NCBI RefSeq assembly: GCF_900108105.1
Contig: NZ_FNUR01000018.1
Span: forward strand, 1-63,660
Direction of reading: 5' to 3'
DNA from: Butyrivibrio sp. Su6
Lineage (GTDB): Bacteria; Bacillota; Clostridia; Lachnospirales; Lachnospiraceae
DNA: 63,660 nucleotides
Shown here: positions 1-9,412 of the stretch, piece by piece
How the letters are laid out: each line of letters opens with the position of its first letter
Position numbering within the stretch: position 1 is the stretch's first letter
Made by a program: the position numbers and the translations under genes
The notes under the pieces: generated by a model
Seen by the model: only the letters and a program-made list of their open reading frames with translations
Database searches by the model: none
Told to the model about the DNA's origin: nothing

Positions 1-174
1 AAAGTCTCTATTTCTGATGCTGTGATTACTTGCAGGGATTTCCTGCATAACAGAATGTCTAGTGATACAGTGGAACTGTTGTTGATAGGTAACGTCACGC
101 CAATCCGAGAAGGCCGCACATATCCAAGAAAAAAGCATACCAAACGTGTAGTTCCACTAAGTTATAGAGCATAA
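1..174 (+). CDS. C-terminal fragment of an unidentified basic protein (cut by window edge)
   Basis: An open frame enters from the left edge in frame 1 and runs 57 codons to a TAA at 172-174. The last 20 residues are rich in Arg and Lys and the end reads VPLSYRA. A strong hairpin terminator follows 15 bases later, which supports this as a real gene end. The family is not recognised. A transposase end is possible, given the truncated gene and mobile-element-like junction that follow, but that is only a guess. Confidence 0.4.
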   Translation, partial: KVSISDAVITCRDFLHNRMSSDTVELLLIGNVTPIREGRTYPRKKHTKRVVPLSYRA

Positions 175-188
175 ATTTCTCCAAGAAT

Positions 189-243
189 AAATGGCACGGA
201 AGAAGCAGGAGCAATCCTGCTTTCTTGGCGTGCCATTTGTTTT
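189..243 (+). terminator. Rho-independent terminator after the left-edge gene
   Basis: AAATGGCACG at 189-198 pairs with CGTGCCATTT at 229-238. An inner stem (about 199-210 with 215-228, one bulge) continues the helix around a GCAA loop, and GTTTT follows. This is a long, nearly perfect hairpin of about 22 pairs. Confidence 0.7.
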
Positions 244-421
244 GCAAACAAGATATGAAGTTTTCTAAAACGGAGTTTTTATGCCATCCGTTATGTATTA
301 AATGCACTTGAATACCTTAACTAAATGACATTGGGGACGGGGTATATGGTTCATTTTACTTGTCTTCTGTTATCCGTTTATTTCCTACTTTTCCTATTTA
401 GGATTCTTCATACTAGGCTAT
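244..421. other. Junction region with possible mobile-element remnant
   Basis: No convincing gene lies here. The segment ATTGGGGACGGGG at about 330-342 resembles the conserved edge sequence often seen beside REP-associated or IS200-like elements in Firmicutes (from memory, not searched). The reading frame of the next gene stays open and hydrophobic from 329 onward, with a TGA at 326-328. This suggests a foreign end was joined to the inside of that gene. Confidence 0.3.
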
Positions 422-1627
422 TTGTTTATAGCGATTATTTGGTTGTGGATAAGGGATAAGAAAATTAGCTGGAGCCTTGTGATTTCACTTGTGGCACTTG
501 GAATTGGCAACGTGGTATTTGAATATAGGCTTTTTAACATGATGCTCTTTTCTGATGCTGAGACTATCAGGGAGACTATGGTTCAGACCTATTTGCCATT
601 TAATGAGATTATTGGAGAGAGTTTTGACATTTTTGTAAATGGCATGATGCATGTAGAGGACCTTCATCAGTTTTTTGTAATGCCAATCTGCCTAGCCTAC
701 CTTTTACTTTTAAATGTCAGGTATATTGTGAAAAAGAATGTCAAAGGAATCTTTACAAATTATTACAATCTTTGCTTTCTGATCATTGTATTTAACTGCG
801 TTGTATATGGACTTTATTATTCGCAGTCAGTAGAGCATCTGATTGAAACTTTGGTTCCACCGCTTACAGGATTTCAGTACAACAGGACAATCTTTTTTAA
901 CCCATTCCTGTGGTGCACGATGTTATTTATTTTTATCTATCGACTTTATTTGTGGATAAGTAACAAAGTAAATTCAGAGCAGGGAAAGAAATCATTTATA
1001 TATAAGGCATTGATAGGCATACCTTATGTGATAATTTTCGTAGCTGCTTTGATAGTTCTTGTATCACCAACTAAGTACAACGATCTGTATCATACTGCAA
1101 AGCTTACAGCTCGCAGCGAGATTTTTGGCCATGAGAATGATGCTCTTAATTTCAAAGAGTTTTATTCTACTAAGCTTTTTGATGAGATAAAAGAAGACCT
1201 TGACTATAAAACAGGCGAGTACAGCGTTGCTTATGGAATGCACCCGGCAATTCTTGAGTATAACGGGATTTATACTCTTGATGGATATTTGGGATTTTAT
1301 CCACAGAGCTATAAAGAAGCCTTTAGGGAGGTAATAGCTCCTGCTCTTGATCGTATGGAACCATCCCGCTTATATTTTGATGAATGGGGAGCAAGGTGCT
1401 ATCTCTATTCAGGCACGGATCTGTCGATTGTTATGGCCACCAAGAGTATGTCAGAAGTTACTGATAATGATATTTATATTAATGCGGCTGCTCTAAAAGA
1501 GCTTGGATGTAAGTATATATTCTCGCGTATAGATATAACTAACACAGATAAAACAGGGATTAAGCTAATTAAGAGTTATACAGATAATTCATCACCATAC
1601 ACTATTTATGTGTATACGATTGATTGA
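422..1627 (+). CDS. DUF6044-like polytopic membrane protein, probably 5'-truncated
   Basis: 401 residues from a TTG at 422. Several membrane helices occupy roughly the first 230 residues. A soluble C-terminal part carries features remembered from the DUF6044 family: GMHPAILEYNG, YTLDGYLGFYP and a FDEWGARCYLY block, ending in a KYIFS segment. The family is a GT-C-like membrane group of unknown activity found in glycan loci. No ribosome binding site precedes 422, and the frame continues upstream as hydrophobic sequence to a stop at 326. Full-length relatives are recalled as longer. The N-terminus is therefore probably missing and the gene may be a remnant. It ends just before a GT2 gene. Confidence 0.6.
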   Translation: MFIAIIWLWIRDKKISWSLVISLVALGIGNVVFEYRLFNMMLFSDAETIRETMVQTYLPFNEIIGESFDIFVNGMMHVEDLHQFFVMPICLAYLLLLNVRYIVKKNVKGIFTNYYNLCFLIIVFNCVVYGLYYSQSVEHLIETLVPPLTGFQYNRTIFFNPFLWCTMLFIFIYRLYLWISNKVNSEQGKKSFIYKALIGIPYVIIFVAALIVLVSPTKYNDLYHTAKLTARSEIFGHENDALNFKEFYSTKLFDEIKEDLDYKTGEYSVAYGMHPAILEYNGIYTLDGYLGFYPQSYKEAFREVIAPALDRMEPSRLYFDEWGARCYLYSGTDLSIVMATKSMSEVTDNDIYINAAALKELGCKYIFSRIDITNTDKTGIKLIKSYTDNSSPYTIYVYTID

Positions 1628-1725
1628 GAATACTACCGAATTTGATATTATTTCATTATCAGTTTAAAATGTATAAGGCAAGATGTGGCTATGGAAATCT
1701 TGCATTTAATCGAAAAGGGGAAACA

Positions 1726-2667
1726 ATGGATAAAATAGCAGTTTTGATTCCTTGTTATAATGAGGAAAAGACAATAGGAAAAGTTATTCGTGATGCCAAG
1801 GCAGCTTTGCCTGAGGCTACAATTTACGTATATAACAATAATTCAAAGGACCGCACAGCAGAAATAGCTGAGGCTGAAGGAGCAATTGTAAGAAATGAAT
1901 ACATGCAGGGCAAGGGCAATGTTATCAGACGGATGTTCCGCGAGATTGATGCCCTTGTTTATGTAATGGTTGATGGAGATGATACATATCCTATGGAGTC
2001 AGCACCTGAGATGGTTGACCTTGTTCTTAATCATAATTCAGATATGGTAGTAGGTGACAGATTATCAAGTACATACTATGAGGAGAATAAAAGACCTTTC
2101 CATAACTTTGGAAACAACCTTGTAAGAGGAAGCATTAACAGACTCTTTAACTGCAATATCAGAGATATCATGACCGGCTTCAGGGCATTTAGTTATGAGT
2201 TTGTTAAGACATTCCCTGTATTGTCCAAGGGATTTGAAATTGAAACAGAGATGACTATTCATGCTGTTTACAACAATATGCAGATTGATAATGTCATCAT
2301 CGATTACAGAGATCGCCCTGAAGGTTCAGAGAGTAAGCTCAACACTTACGCAGATGGTTTCAAGGTACTTAGGACTATAGCAAGACTTTACAGAAGCTAC
2401 AAGCCATTTGGGTTCTTCTCTATTGTTGCGGCGCTGCTTACGATTCTTTCACTTATATTCTTTGTGCCAATCCTTCAGGAATATTGGGCTACACATTTAG
2501 TACCAAGGATTCCTACACTTATTGTATGCTGCTTTGTTTTAATGGCGGCTGTTCAGAGCTTTTTTGCAGGGGTTATACTGTCAACCATGTCGATCAACAA
2601 CAGACGTGAGTTTGAGATGCAGCTCAACATGCTTCAGAGGCATAAAGAGACAGATCTGATGAAGTGA
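1726..2667 (+). CDS. GT2 glycosyltransferase, DPM1/GtrB-like, with C-terminal membrane helices
   Basis: 313 residues. The start is the ATG at 1726, which has AAAAGGGG just upstream; a longer reading from TTG 1624 has no binding site and no family sequence. The GT-A fold begins at once with IAVLIPCYNEE. VDGDDTYP is the DXD-like nucleotide-sugar site and MTGFRAFSYEF a typical family motif. Two hydrophobic segments near residues 225-290 anchor it. Such enzymes transfer a sugar from a nucleotide donor to polyprenyl phosphate at the inner membrane face. The flippase at 2678 follows 10 bases later, which fits a lipid-linked-sugar pathway. Confidence 0.85.
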   Translation: MDKIAVLIPCYNEEKTIGKVIRDAKAALPEATIYVYNNNSKDRTAEIAEAEGAIVRNEYMQGKGNVIRRMFREIDALVYVMVDGDDTYPMESAPEMVDLVLNHNSDMVVGDRLSSTYYEENKRPFHNFGNNLVRGSINRLFNCNIRDIMTGFRAFSYEFVKTFPVLSKGFEIETEMTIHAVYNNMQIDNVIIDYRDRPEGSESKLNTYADGFKVLRTIARLYRSYKPFGFFSIVAALLTILSLIFFVPILQEYWATHLVPRIPTLIVCCFVLMAAVQSFFAGVILSTMSINNRREFEMQLNMLQRHKETDLMK

Positions 2668-2677
2668 GATATTAGTA

Positions 2678-3883
2678 ATGAAAAATAATAGTAAGAAGCT
2701 TTTGTTTAGTGCTTCTAAAGATTTTATATTCAGTGTTCTAGCACTGGTAATATATAACGGTGTCCTTCAGCTGCTGATCTATCCGGGACTTGAGTCCAGG
2801 GTGGGAGCGGATGCTTTTGGCACCGTTCTTTATTTGATCTCTGCGGTATCCATAATGGGGGCAGGCTTTGGCACAGCAGCCAGCTATTCTAGAATGGTAG
2901 CAAAAAAAGACAGGACAGAGAGTAACGGAGACTATAATTTATTTCTTTTGATAGTTGCCGGAATATCTGTTGTAGTGTCATTTGCAGCTCTTTTTGTCTT
3001 AGGAAACCTCGAAGCACTTTTATATATTCAGGTGCTGCTACTAATGATTGTGACAGTAGTCAGGTACTACGCTGATGTTGAGTGGCGAATGACCATCAGG
3101 TTCAAAGACTATTTTATTTTCTTTGGAATGGTCTCTATCGGCTATGTTTTAGGCCTTCTGATATATCCTGTGACAAAGAGTTGGGCAGCAACTCTCTTTA
3201 TAGGTGAAGCCTTCGGCATTATTTACACTTTTTTTAGAGGGCACATTTTTAGAGGCCCATACACCAGACTTTCCGATAGCTTCAAAGAGAACATGAAGTC
3301 TTTGTGGTTTATTTCAGCCAGCAATCTCCTTGCAGCACTGATACTACACTCAGACAGGATCCTCCTTCGACTTGTAGTTGGTGGAAGAGAGGTTACTGTA
3401 TTTTATGCGGCTAGCCTTATAGGTAAGATCGTCGCAATGCTTACGACCCCACTTAATGGTGTTATTATCAGCTATCTTACCAACTATAAGATTGAGCTTG
3501 ATAGAAAGAAATTTGGACTTATCAGCGTATTCCTTTTAATATTAACCGCTGTCGGCGCTCTTGCCTGCACCGGAGTGTCATACATATTTGTAAAGATTAT
3601 GTATCCTGACATATTTGAGGAAGCGACCAGGTTCTTTTTCCTGGCTAACCTAGGGCAGATACTCTATTTTATATCCGGTTCGCTCATGGTTGTGATCATG
3701 AGCTTTTCAAAAGAAAAGATGCAGCTTGTTATCAATAGTGTTTATGGGGCATGCTTTTGTCTTATAGTTATCCCGATGACTATGGCACTTGGGATAAATG
3801 GAATTGCCTATGGACTTGTTATTATTAGTTTCTTTAGATTTATTTTGACTGCTTTTATTGGAATTAAAAAGTTATCAAAATAG
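2678..3883 (+). CDS. Oligosaccharide flippase family protein (Wzx/MATE-like)
   Basis: 401 residues with about 12 predicted membrane helices, the expected size and layout for a polysaccharide-type flippase of the MOP superfamily. The interior has charged loops and the repeated helix-pair pattern of Wzx proteins. It would move an undecaprenyl-linked glycan across the membrane. It begins 10 bases after the GT2 stop and is probably co-transcribed. Substrate specificity cannot be read from the sequence. Confidence 0.75.
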   Translation: MKNNSKKLLFSASKDFIFSVLALVIYNGVLQLLIYPGLESRVGADAFGTVLYLISAVSIMGAGFGTAASYSRMVAKKDRTESNGDYNLFLLIVAGISVVVSFAALFVLGNLEALLYIQVLLLMIVTVVRYYADVEWRMTIRFKDYFIFFGMVSIGYVLGLLIYPVTKSWAATLFIGEAFGIIYTFFRGHIFRGPYTRLSDSFKENMKSLWFISASNLLAALILHSDRILLRLVVGGREVTVFYAASLIGKIVAMLTTPLNGVIISYLTNYKIELDRKKFGLISVFLLILTAVGALACTGVSYIFVKIMYPDIFEEATRFFFLANLGQILYFISGSLMVVIMSFSKEKMQLVINSVYGACFCLIVIPMTMALGINGIAYGLVIISFFRFILTAFIGIKKLSK

Positions 3884-3891
3884 CGTTTAAA

Positions 3892-3932
3892 TCTTAAGAC
3901 TTTCTTAAGATTTGCGGCAGATATTCTTAAGA
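3892..3932 (+). promoter_or_regulatory. Operator-like array: three TCTTAAGA boxes with 11/22-bp phasing
   Basis: TCTTAAGA occurs at 3892-3899, 3903-3910 and 3925-3932. The TTAAGA cores start 11 and then 22 bases apart, on one face of the helix. Such hexamer repeats on an 11-bp period are the known binding mode of OmpR/PhoB-family response regulators. The last box lies 14 bases before the -35 at 3947, a normal activator position. The first two boxes also form a hairpin (3889-3913) that could end the upstream transcript. Confidence 0.5.
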
Positions 3933-3946
3933 TTGAAGATTATCTA

Positions 3947-3974
3947 TTCACAAGAAAAATCAAAGTGATACAAT
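3947..3974 (+). promoter_or_regulatory. Promoter for the SGNH lipoprotein gene
   Basis: TTCACA at 3947-3952, a 16-base spacer, then TACAAT at 3969-3974 with an extended TGA just before it. The start codon at 4019 lies about 40 bases beyond the expected transcription start. Confidence 0.55.
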
Positions 3975-4018
3975 CATATCGTAAGAAGATTTATGAGAAA
4001 TACAGGAAGGATGTTGAT

Positions 4019-5227
4019 ATGAAAAAGAGATATTTGACAGCAATTGCAACTGTCATGACTTTTGTTACTGTTATTACAGGGTGCGCTCTTCAGGGGGATG
4101 ATACTCAGAAGGCCACAGAGTATATAAATGATGAGACTGAGAGTTCTGACGCTTCTACTGCCATGAGTGCAGTGGATTTTGCTTCAGAGAGTGGATCAAC
4201 AATTGTGGTCGATGGCTTGATGGAGCCGGTTTTGGAAGAGGCAAGTGCCTCAGCTTCAACATCTGTAGTTGAGACTCCTGCAGCAGCTACTGTTGCTACA
4301 ACTGATGAAGTAAAAGAGCAGGATAAAACTGTAATGGTTTTCATGGGCGATAGCCAGTTTGCTAATGGTAGGAGCGAGGGAACTGATATTCCACATCTTA
4401 TTGGTGAGAGGGTTCCTGATTCAGTTGTTTATAACCTTGGAATAGGAGGAACAACAGGTGCCATTGAGATGACAACATCTGATGTTGCACCTAGTAGCCT
4501 TGTATCAACAAGTTTTCTTGGTATGACCTATGCTTTGTCAGGGCAGGCAGACAGAAATAGTGTACTATCAGAGTATCCGGAAATCTTAGAGACTATGAAT
4601 AAGGTTGATCCTAAGGAAGTTGATTACTATTTTCTTTCCTATGGAACCAATGATTTCTTTTTAGGGCTACCGCTTGATCATACTCAGTATGATGGAAATG
4701 CAATGCATTGTTTCTATGATGCAATGTGTACCGGCATTGATAAGCTGAAAGAGATAAGTCCAGACGCAACAATCATTCTTTTAACTCCGTTTTATGGTGT
4801 TTACTATGACAGTGAAAATAATCTGATTGGCGATACCTATATTGTAAGTAACTATTTTGACACTCTTGCAAACTATGCCAGAAAGTCAAAAAATGCCGCT
4901 GAGGATGAGAATGTTGAGAGTTTCGATGCAATGTTTGGTACACACTGTGACTTATACATTGATACTGCTGATCAGTATCTGATTGATGGTGTACATCTTA
5001 CTCTAACAGGAAGACAGATTTTTGCTAGGCTCTTAGCGCACATTCCAAACTACATGGAAAAGAATGAACCATCAGTATATTACGATACCGACTACATCAA
5101 GATTTCTGAGTTTAATCCTGATGAGTATTATAAATATCGCGATGATATGTTAAAAGAATACTATCCTGATTATTATGAGAAACTTATAAATGGTGAGTAT
5201 AAGCTTGCAAAACCTGATGCCGAGTGA
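4019..5227 (+). CDS. SGNH/GDSL-hydrolase-family lipoprotein
   Basis: 402 residues from ATG 4019, which has GGAAGGA at proper spacing; upstream in-frame codons lack a signal peptide. Residues 1-22 form a lipoprotein signal ending VITGC, so Cys22 would be lipidated. A Ser/Thr/Ala-rich linker of about 80 residues follows. The catalytic domain then has MGDSQFANG (block I Ser), GTNDFF (block III Asn) and DGVHLT (block V Asp/His). This is an extracytoplasmic esterase or acyl-transfer domain, plausibly acting on acylated surface glycans. The gene has its own promoter and operator-like boxes. Confidence 0.8.
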   Translation: MKKRYLTAIATVMTFVTVITGCALQGDDTQKATEYINDETESSDASTAMSAVDFASESGSTIVVDGLMEPVLEEASASASTSVVETPAAATVATTDEVKEQDKTVMVFMGDSQFANGRSEGTDIPHLIGERVPDSVVYNLGIGGTTGAIEMTTSDVAPSSLVSTSFLGMTYALSGQADRNSVLSEYPEILETMNKVDPKEVDYYFLSYGTNDFFLGLPLDHTQYDGNAMHCFYDAMCTGIDKLKEISPDATIILLTPFYGVYYDSENNLIGDTYIVSNYFDTLANYARKSKNAAEDENVESFDAMFGTHCDLYIDTADQYLIDGVHLTLTGRQIFARLLAHIPNYMEKNEPSVYYDTDYIKISEFNPDEYYKYRDDMLKEYYPDYYEKLINGEYKLAKPDAE

Positions 5228-5251
5228 TTTGACTCGTACTTGAACATATGC

Positions 5252-5288
5252 AGACCTTCTTGACTATATGCCAGGGAGGTCTTTTTTG
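5252..5288 (+). terminator. Terminator after the SGNH lipoprotein gene
   Basis: AGACCT at 5252-5257 pairs with AGGTCT at 5277-5282, followed by a run of T. The loop is long (19 bases), so the hairpin is moderate. Confidence 0.55.
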
Positions 5289-5296
5289 CTTTTTAA

Positions 5297-5325
5297 TTGA
5301 AGAAATGTATACGTTGTTGTATACT
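5297..5325 (+). promoter_or_regulatory. Promoter with overlapping TGTATAC repeats
   Basis: TTGAAG at 5297-5302, a 17-base spacer and TATACT at 5320-5325. TGTATAC occurs twice, at 5306-5312 and 5318-5324. The second copy covers the -10 box, which could make it an operator. The promoter drives the FAD enzyme at 5366. Confidence 0.6.
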
Positions 5326-5365
5326 ACTCTTATTGTTAAAAGACTAACTAAAAGAGGGAAGTTAG

Positions 5366-6943
5366 ATGAAAAAAGTACTTATTATCGGGGCAGGTCCTGC
5401 AGGACTTACAGCAGCTTATGAGCTTCTGTCCAAGTCAAAGGACTATCAGGTTGTAGTTTTTGAAGAGACAGACCAGTTTGGTGGTATTTCCAGAACAGTT
5501 AACTATAAAGGCAATCGTATGGATATGGGTGGACACAGGTTCTTTTCAAAGGTTCCTGAGGTAAATGAGTGGTGGCAGAAAATGCTGCCTCTTCAGGGAG
5601 CACCTACATATGATGATATAGTTTTAGACAGGCCTATGGCTATGGCTGAGGGCGGACCTGATCCAGAGAAGACAGACAGGGTTATGCTCCGCAGAAACAG
5701 AGTGTCTAGGATTTTTTTTGACAGAAAGTTTTATGATTACCCAATCTCACTTAAGCTTGAAACTTTCAAGAATATGGGACTTGCCAAGACAATTGCCTGC
5801 GGCTTTTCATATCTTTGGGCTATGATCTTTAAGAGAGAAGAGAATTCTCTCGAGGACTTCTATGTAAACAGATTTGGTAAAAAGCTTTACTCCATGTTCT
5901 TTGAATATTATACAGAGAACCTTTGGGGAAGACACCCATCAGAAATTGACCCATCCTGGGGAGCACAGAGAGTTAAGGGTGTATCCATCCTTGCAGTTTT
6001 GAAAAATGCTTTCCAGAAAAAGTCAGGAAAGACTGGTGGCAAGGTTGAGACTTCACTTATTGAAGAGTTCAGCTATCCTAAGCTTGGACCCGGTCAGCTC
6101 TGGGATGTCACAGCAGCTGAGATCAAAAATCTCGGAGGAACAATTGTCTGCAATGCCAAGGTTACTAAGATAAGGAAGGATGGCAATCACATAAAGGGCA
6201 TCACCTATCTTTTTGACGGCAAAGAGATGGAGATTGAGGGTGATATAGTCATCAGCTCCATGCCTGTTAAGGACCTTGTTGAGGGAATGAATGATGTTCC
6301 TGCTGAGTCACTTAGAATTGCCAAGGGACTTCCTTACAGGGATTATATGACTTTAGGAGTTTTGGTTCCTAAGCTCAATCTTGAGAATAAGACCAAGATC
6401 AAGACTATTGGTAATATTGTTCCTGATAACTGGGTATATGTTCAGGACAGAACAGTTAAGATGGGACGTTTCCAGATTTACAACAACTGGTCTCCATATC
6501 TTGTAAAGGACCTGGAGCATACAGTTTGGGTTGGACTTGAGTATTTCTGCTTTGAAGGTGATTCAATGTGGAATATGACTGAGGACGAATTTGCCAAGAT
6601 GGCAATTAAAGAGATGGTTACACTTAATCTTATCAGCAGTGCTGATGAGGTTATTGATTATCACATGGAAAGAGTTAAGAAGGCTTATCCTGCATACTTC
6701 GATACATACGAAGAAATGGATAAACTGGTGGATTACCTTAACACTATTGATAATCTGTACTGCGTTGGACGTAATGGACAGCACAGATACAACAACATTG
6801 ATCATTCAATGTGCACTTCTTTTGAGACGGTTAAGAATATTCTTAGTGGGGAGACAGACCGCAGCAACATATGGAATGTCAACACCGAGAAGGAATACCA
6901 CGAAGCTGATTCTGCACCTGAGGAAGAAGTTGAGGTAGATTAA
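5366..6943 (+). CDS. FAD/NAD(P)-dependent oxidoreductase, UDP-galactopyranose mutase-like
   Basis: 525 residues; ATG 5366 with AGAGGGAAG upstream. The N-terminus has the dinucleotide-binding motif [16 protein letters not shown], and GGISRTV plus [10 protein letters not shown] follow as in amine-oxidase/Glf-type flavoproteins. A conserved C-terminal [15 protein letters not shown] block closes the FAD site. Relatives occur in glycan loci next to GtrB-like GT2 enzymes, as here (7010). A role in sugar-ring isomerisation or lipid-linked sugar modification is inferred; it is not classical Glf. The tail is acidic. Confidence 0.75.
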   Translation: MKKVLIIGAGPAGLTAAYELLSKSKDYQVVVFEETDQFGGISRTVNYKGNRMDMGGHRFFSKVPEVNEWWQKMLPLQGAPTYDDIVLDRPMAMAEGGPDPEKTDRVMLRRNRVSRIFFDRKFYDYPISLKLETFKNMGLAKTIACGFSYLWAMIFKREENSLEDFYVNRFGKKLYSMFFEYYTENLWGRHPSEIDPSWGAQRVKGVSILAVLKNAFQKKSGKTGGKVETSLIEEFSYPKLGPGQLWDVTAAEIKNLGGTIVCNAKVTKIRKDGNHIKGITYLFDGKEMEIEGDIVISSMPVKDLVEGMNDVPAESLRIAKGLPYRDYMTLGVLVPKLNLENKTKIKTIGNIVPDNWVYVQDRTVKMGRFQIYNNWSPYLVKDLEHTVWVGLEYFCFEGDSMWNMTEDEFAKMAIKEMVTLNLISSADEVIDYHMERVKKAYPAYFDTYEEMDKLVDYLNTIDNLYCVGRNGQHRYNNIDHSMCTSFETVKNILSGETDRSNIWNVNTEKEYHEADSAPEEEVEVD

Positions 6944-6948
6944 GAATT

Positions 6949-6984
6949 ATGGGGTGTGGCATGGGCGTCACATCCCATTTTATT
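6949..6984 (+). terminator. Probable intrinsic terminator
   Basis: ATGGGGTGTG at 6949-6958 pairs with CACATCCCAT at 6969-6978 with one G-T pair, followed by TTTTATT. It may only attenuate transcription into the GT2 gene at 7010. Confidence 0.5.
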
Positions 6985-7009
6985 ATGAAAGATTTTAAGA
7001 GGTTTAATT

Positions 7010-7948
7010 GTGAAAAAGATTAGTATTATGATTCCGTGCTTCAATGAGGTTGAAAATGTTGAAGCCATCAGCAAAGCAGTAGAGGAGGTTTTAGTCAGGG
7101 AACTTCCACAGTATGACTATGAGATAGCATTTATTGACAATGCTTCAACTGACGGCACAAGAGATATAATTGAGAGATTATGCGCTGAAAACAAAAAGAT
7201 AAAGGCTATTTTTAATGTGACCAATTTTGGCCAGTTTAATTCACCTTTCCATGGCATGTGCTCACTTGATGGAGATTGCGTTATTCCAATCTGTGCAGAT
7301 TTCCAGGATCCTGTTGAGCTTATACCTGTTTTTGTGAGAAAATGGGAAGAGGGACATAAGATTGTAAGTGGAGTAAAGTCTTCAAGCAAGGAAAATGGCT
7401 TTATCTATTTTCTCAGAAGTTGTTATTACAAGCTGATCAAAAATATGTCAAGCGTTCGAATGATCGAGCATTTCACAGGCTTTGGGCTTTATGACAAAAC
7501 TTTCATCCAGCTTCTTAGGCAGCTTGGGGATCCAATTCCTTTTATCAGGGGAATTGTTGCAGAGTACGGAGAAGGCTTTAACATGACAACTGTAGAGTAT
7601 GAGCAGCCTCAGAGAAGAGCCGGTAAGACACACAACAATTTCTATACCCTGTATGATGCGGCAATGCTCAGCATCACATCATACACTAAGGTTGGCTTGA
7701 GACTTTGTACAATTGCCGGATTTATCTGTGCGCTTGTGGATCTTATAGTAGCTTTTGTCTACCTTGTATTGAAGCTGACTCACTGGTATAGCTTCCATGC
7801 AGGTTATGCACCCATGATCATTGGTATGTTCCTTATTGGAGCAATTCAGCTCTTTTTCATAGGACTTATGGGTGAGTATATCCTCAATATAAATACCCGA
7901 GTGATCAACAGACCTATTGTAGTAGAGGAAAAGAGAATTAATTTCTAA
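7010..7948 (+). CDS. GtrB-like polyprenyl-phosphate glycosyltransferase (GT2)
   Basis: 312 residues from GTG 7010, with AAGAGGTT upstream. It opens with ISIMIPCFNEVENV and has the DPM1-type features IDNASTDGT, CADFQDP and RRAGKTHNNF. Two C-terminal helices (about 235-300) match the GtrB layout. It should charge undecaprenyl phosphate with a sugar. Its neighbours are the Glf-like flavoprotein and an MBOAT acyltransferase 12 bases downstream, which suggests a sugar that is modified and then acylated. Confidence 0.85.
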   Translation: MKKISIMIPCFNEVENVEAISKAVEEVLVRELPQYDYEIAFIDNASTDGTRDIIERLCAENKKIKAIFNVTNFGQFNSPFHGMCSLDGDCVIPICADFQDPVELIPVFVRKWEEGHKIVSGVKSSSKENGFIYFLRSCYYKLIKNMSSVRMIEHFTGFGLYDKTFIQLLRQLGDPIPFIRGIVAEYGEGFNMTTVEYEQPQRRAGKTHNNFYTLYDAAMLSITSYTKVGLRLCTIAGFICALVDLIVAFVYLVLKLTHWYSFHAGYAPMIIGMFLIGAIQLFFIGLMGEYILNINTRVINRPIVVEEKRINF

Positions 7949-7960
7949 GGGGAATGCGTT

Positions 7961-9412
7961 ATGCAGCTGGTATCCGCAGAATTTTTCATATTTTTGCCAA
8001 TAGTTGTGGCAATCAATTTTATAGTACCAAGGAAGTTTAAGTATATCTGGCTTTTTATAACAAGCTTGTTTTTTTATGCCAGCATTGATGTAAAGAGTAC
8101 TGTAGTACTGGTAATCTTTATAGCACTAGCATATGGTTTTGGACTATTGCTTGAAAAAAATAAGCAGAATACGGCAATTTTATCTGTGGCAATAGCTATC
8201 CACATAGCTGTGCTGGTTGCCTGCAAATATCTTAACTTCATAGAAAAGACTTTTCTTTCTCTTACAGGGAGAACAGAGGAGGCAGTAAATCTTAATCTTT
8301 TGGCGACTCTTGGCATTTCCTTTTACATGCTAAAGATCATCGGATACCTGATCGATGTATATCGCGGTGACCTGGTGGCTGAAAAGAATCCCCTTAAAGT
8401 CGGATTATATGTATCATTCTTCCCACAGATAACGCAGGGACCTATCGAGAGAGCAAAAAACATGCTTCCGCAGTTTAACTTTCCACTCACTGTGGATTAT
8501 GACATGTTGAGGGATGGGATTCTGGAGATAATCTGGGGCTATTTTTTAAAACTGGTAGTTGCTGACAGGTTGGCTATTTACGTAAATAACGTATATGCTA
8601 ATCCCATGGAGGCTGTAGGTTTTACAACTCTTGTTGCAACGGTATTTTATACATTTGAGATATATACTGACTTTGCAGGATACACGCACATTGCAATCGG
8701 TATATCCAGGCTTCTTGGTATAGATGTTATGGAGAACTTTAAGTGCCCTTACCTTGCAAGCAGCATAGCAGGATATTGGAGAAGATGGCATATCTCTCTG
8801 TCTACCTGGCTTAGGGATTATTTATATATCCCACTTGGAGGAAACAGAAAAGGTACTGCTCGTAAATATCTAAATATAATGATTGTATTTCTGGTTAGCG
8901 GACTTTGGCATGGGGCCGGCTGGACTTTTGTGGTCTGGGGGCTTCTTCATGGATTATTCCAGGTTATTGGTTATATTTTAAAGCCGGTAAGAGACTGGTG
9001 CGTAAATGTATTTAAGGTTGAGAGAAATGCATTTTCACACAGAGTATTGAAAGTATTAGTTACTTTCTTACTTGTAAATTTTGCGTGGGTATTTTTTAGA
9101 GCATCTTCACTTGGTGAAGCTCTAGTTATCATTAAGAACAGCTTGGTATTCACTCCGTGGATGCTGGCAGATGGAAGCCTATATAAGCATGGACTCGACA
9201 GTGCGGATTTCTTTGTGGCAATAGTGGGGCTTATCATCGTAGTTGTTACTGATCTTGTGAATTACAACGGATTCGTTATTAGAGAACGAATTCTTAAACA
9301 GGGAATTTGGATCAGGTACATTATCGTAATCGCAGCTATCATTTCTATCTTAGTTTTTGGAATCTGGGGCCCTGGCTACGACAGCGCTGCGTTTATTTAT
9401 CAACAGTTTTGA
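7961..9412 (+). CDS. MBOAT family O-acyltransferase (AlgI/DltB-like)
   Basis: 483 residues, polytopic. Family motifs include FFPQITQGPIERA, YWRRWHISLSTWLRDY and the catalytic-His region VSGLWHGAGWTFVVWG. AlgI-type proteins pass acyl groups (often acetyl) across the membrane to an extracytoplasmic SGNH partner, and such a partner is encoded next (9475). The C-terminal coding bases and the TGA form part of a hairpin repeat. A second AlgI-like gene lies at 17413. Confidence 0.9.
   Translation: MQLVSAEFFIFLPIVVAINFIVPRKFKYIWLFITSLFFYASIDVKSTVVLVIFIALAYGFGLLLEKNKQNTAILSVAIAIHIAVLVACKYLNFIEKTFLSLTGRTEEAVNLNLLATLGISFYMLKIIGYLIDVYRGDLVAEKNPLKVGLYVSFFPQITQGPIERAKNMLPQFNFPLTVDYDMLRDGILEIIWGYFLKLVVADRLAIYVNNVYANPMEAVGFTTLVATVFYTFEIYTDFAGYTHIAIGISRLLGIDVMENFKCPYLASSIAGYWRRWHISLSTWLRDYLYIPLGGNRKGTARKYLNIMIVFLVSGLWHGAGWTFVVWGLLHGLFQVIGYILKPVRDWCVNVFKVERNAFSHRVLKVLVTFLLVNFAWVFFRASSLGEALVIIKNSLVFTPWMLADGSLYKHGLDSADFFVAIVGLIIVVVTDLVNYNGFVIRERILKQGIWIRYIIVIAAIISILVFGIWGPGYDSAAFIYQQF

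Noticed and set aside
1624..1725. Longer N-terminus for the GT2 at 1726
   Set aside because: TTG start without a site, residues unlike the family; GT2 fold begins exactly at ATG 1726.
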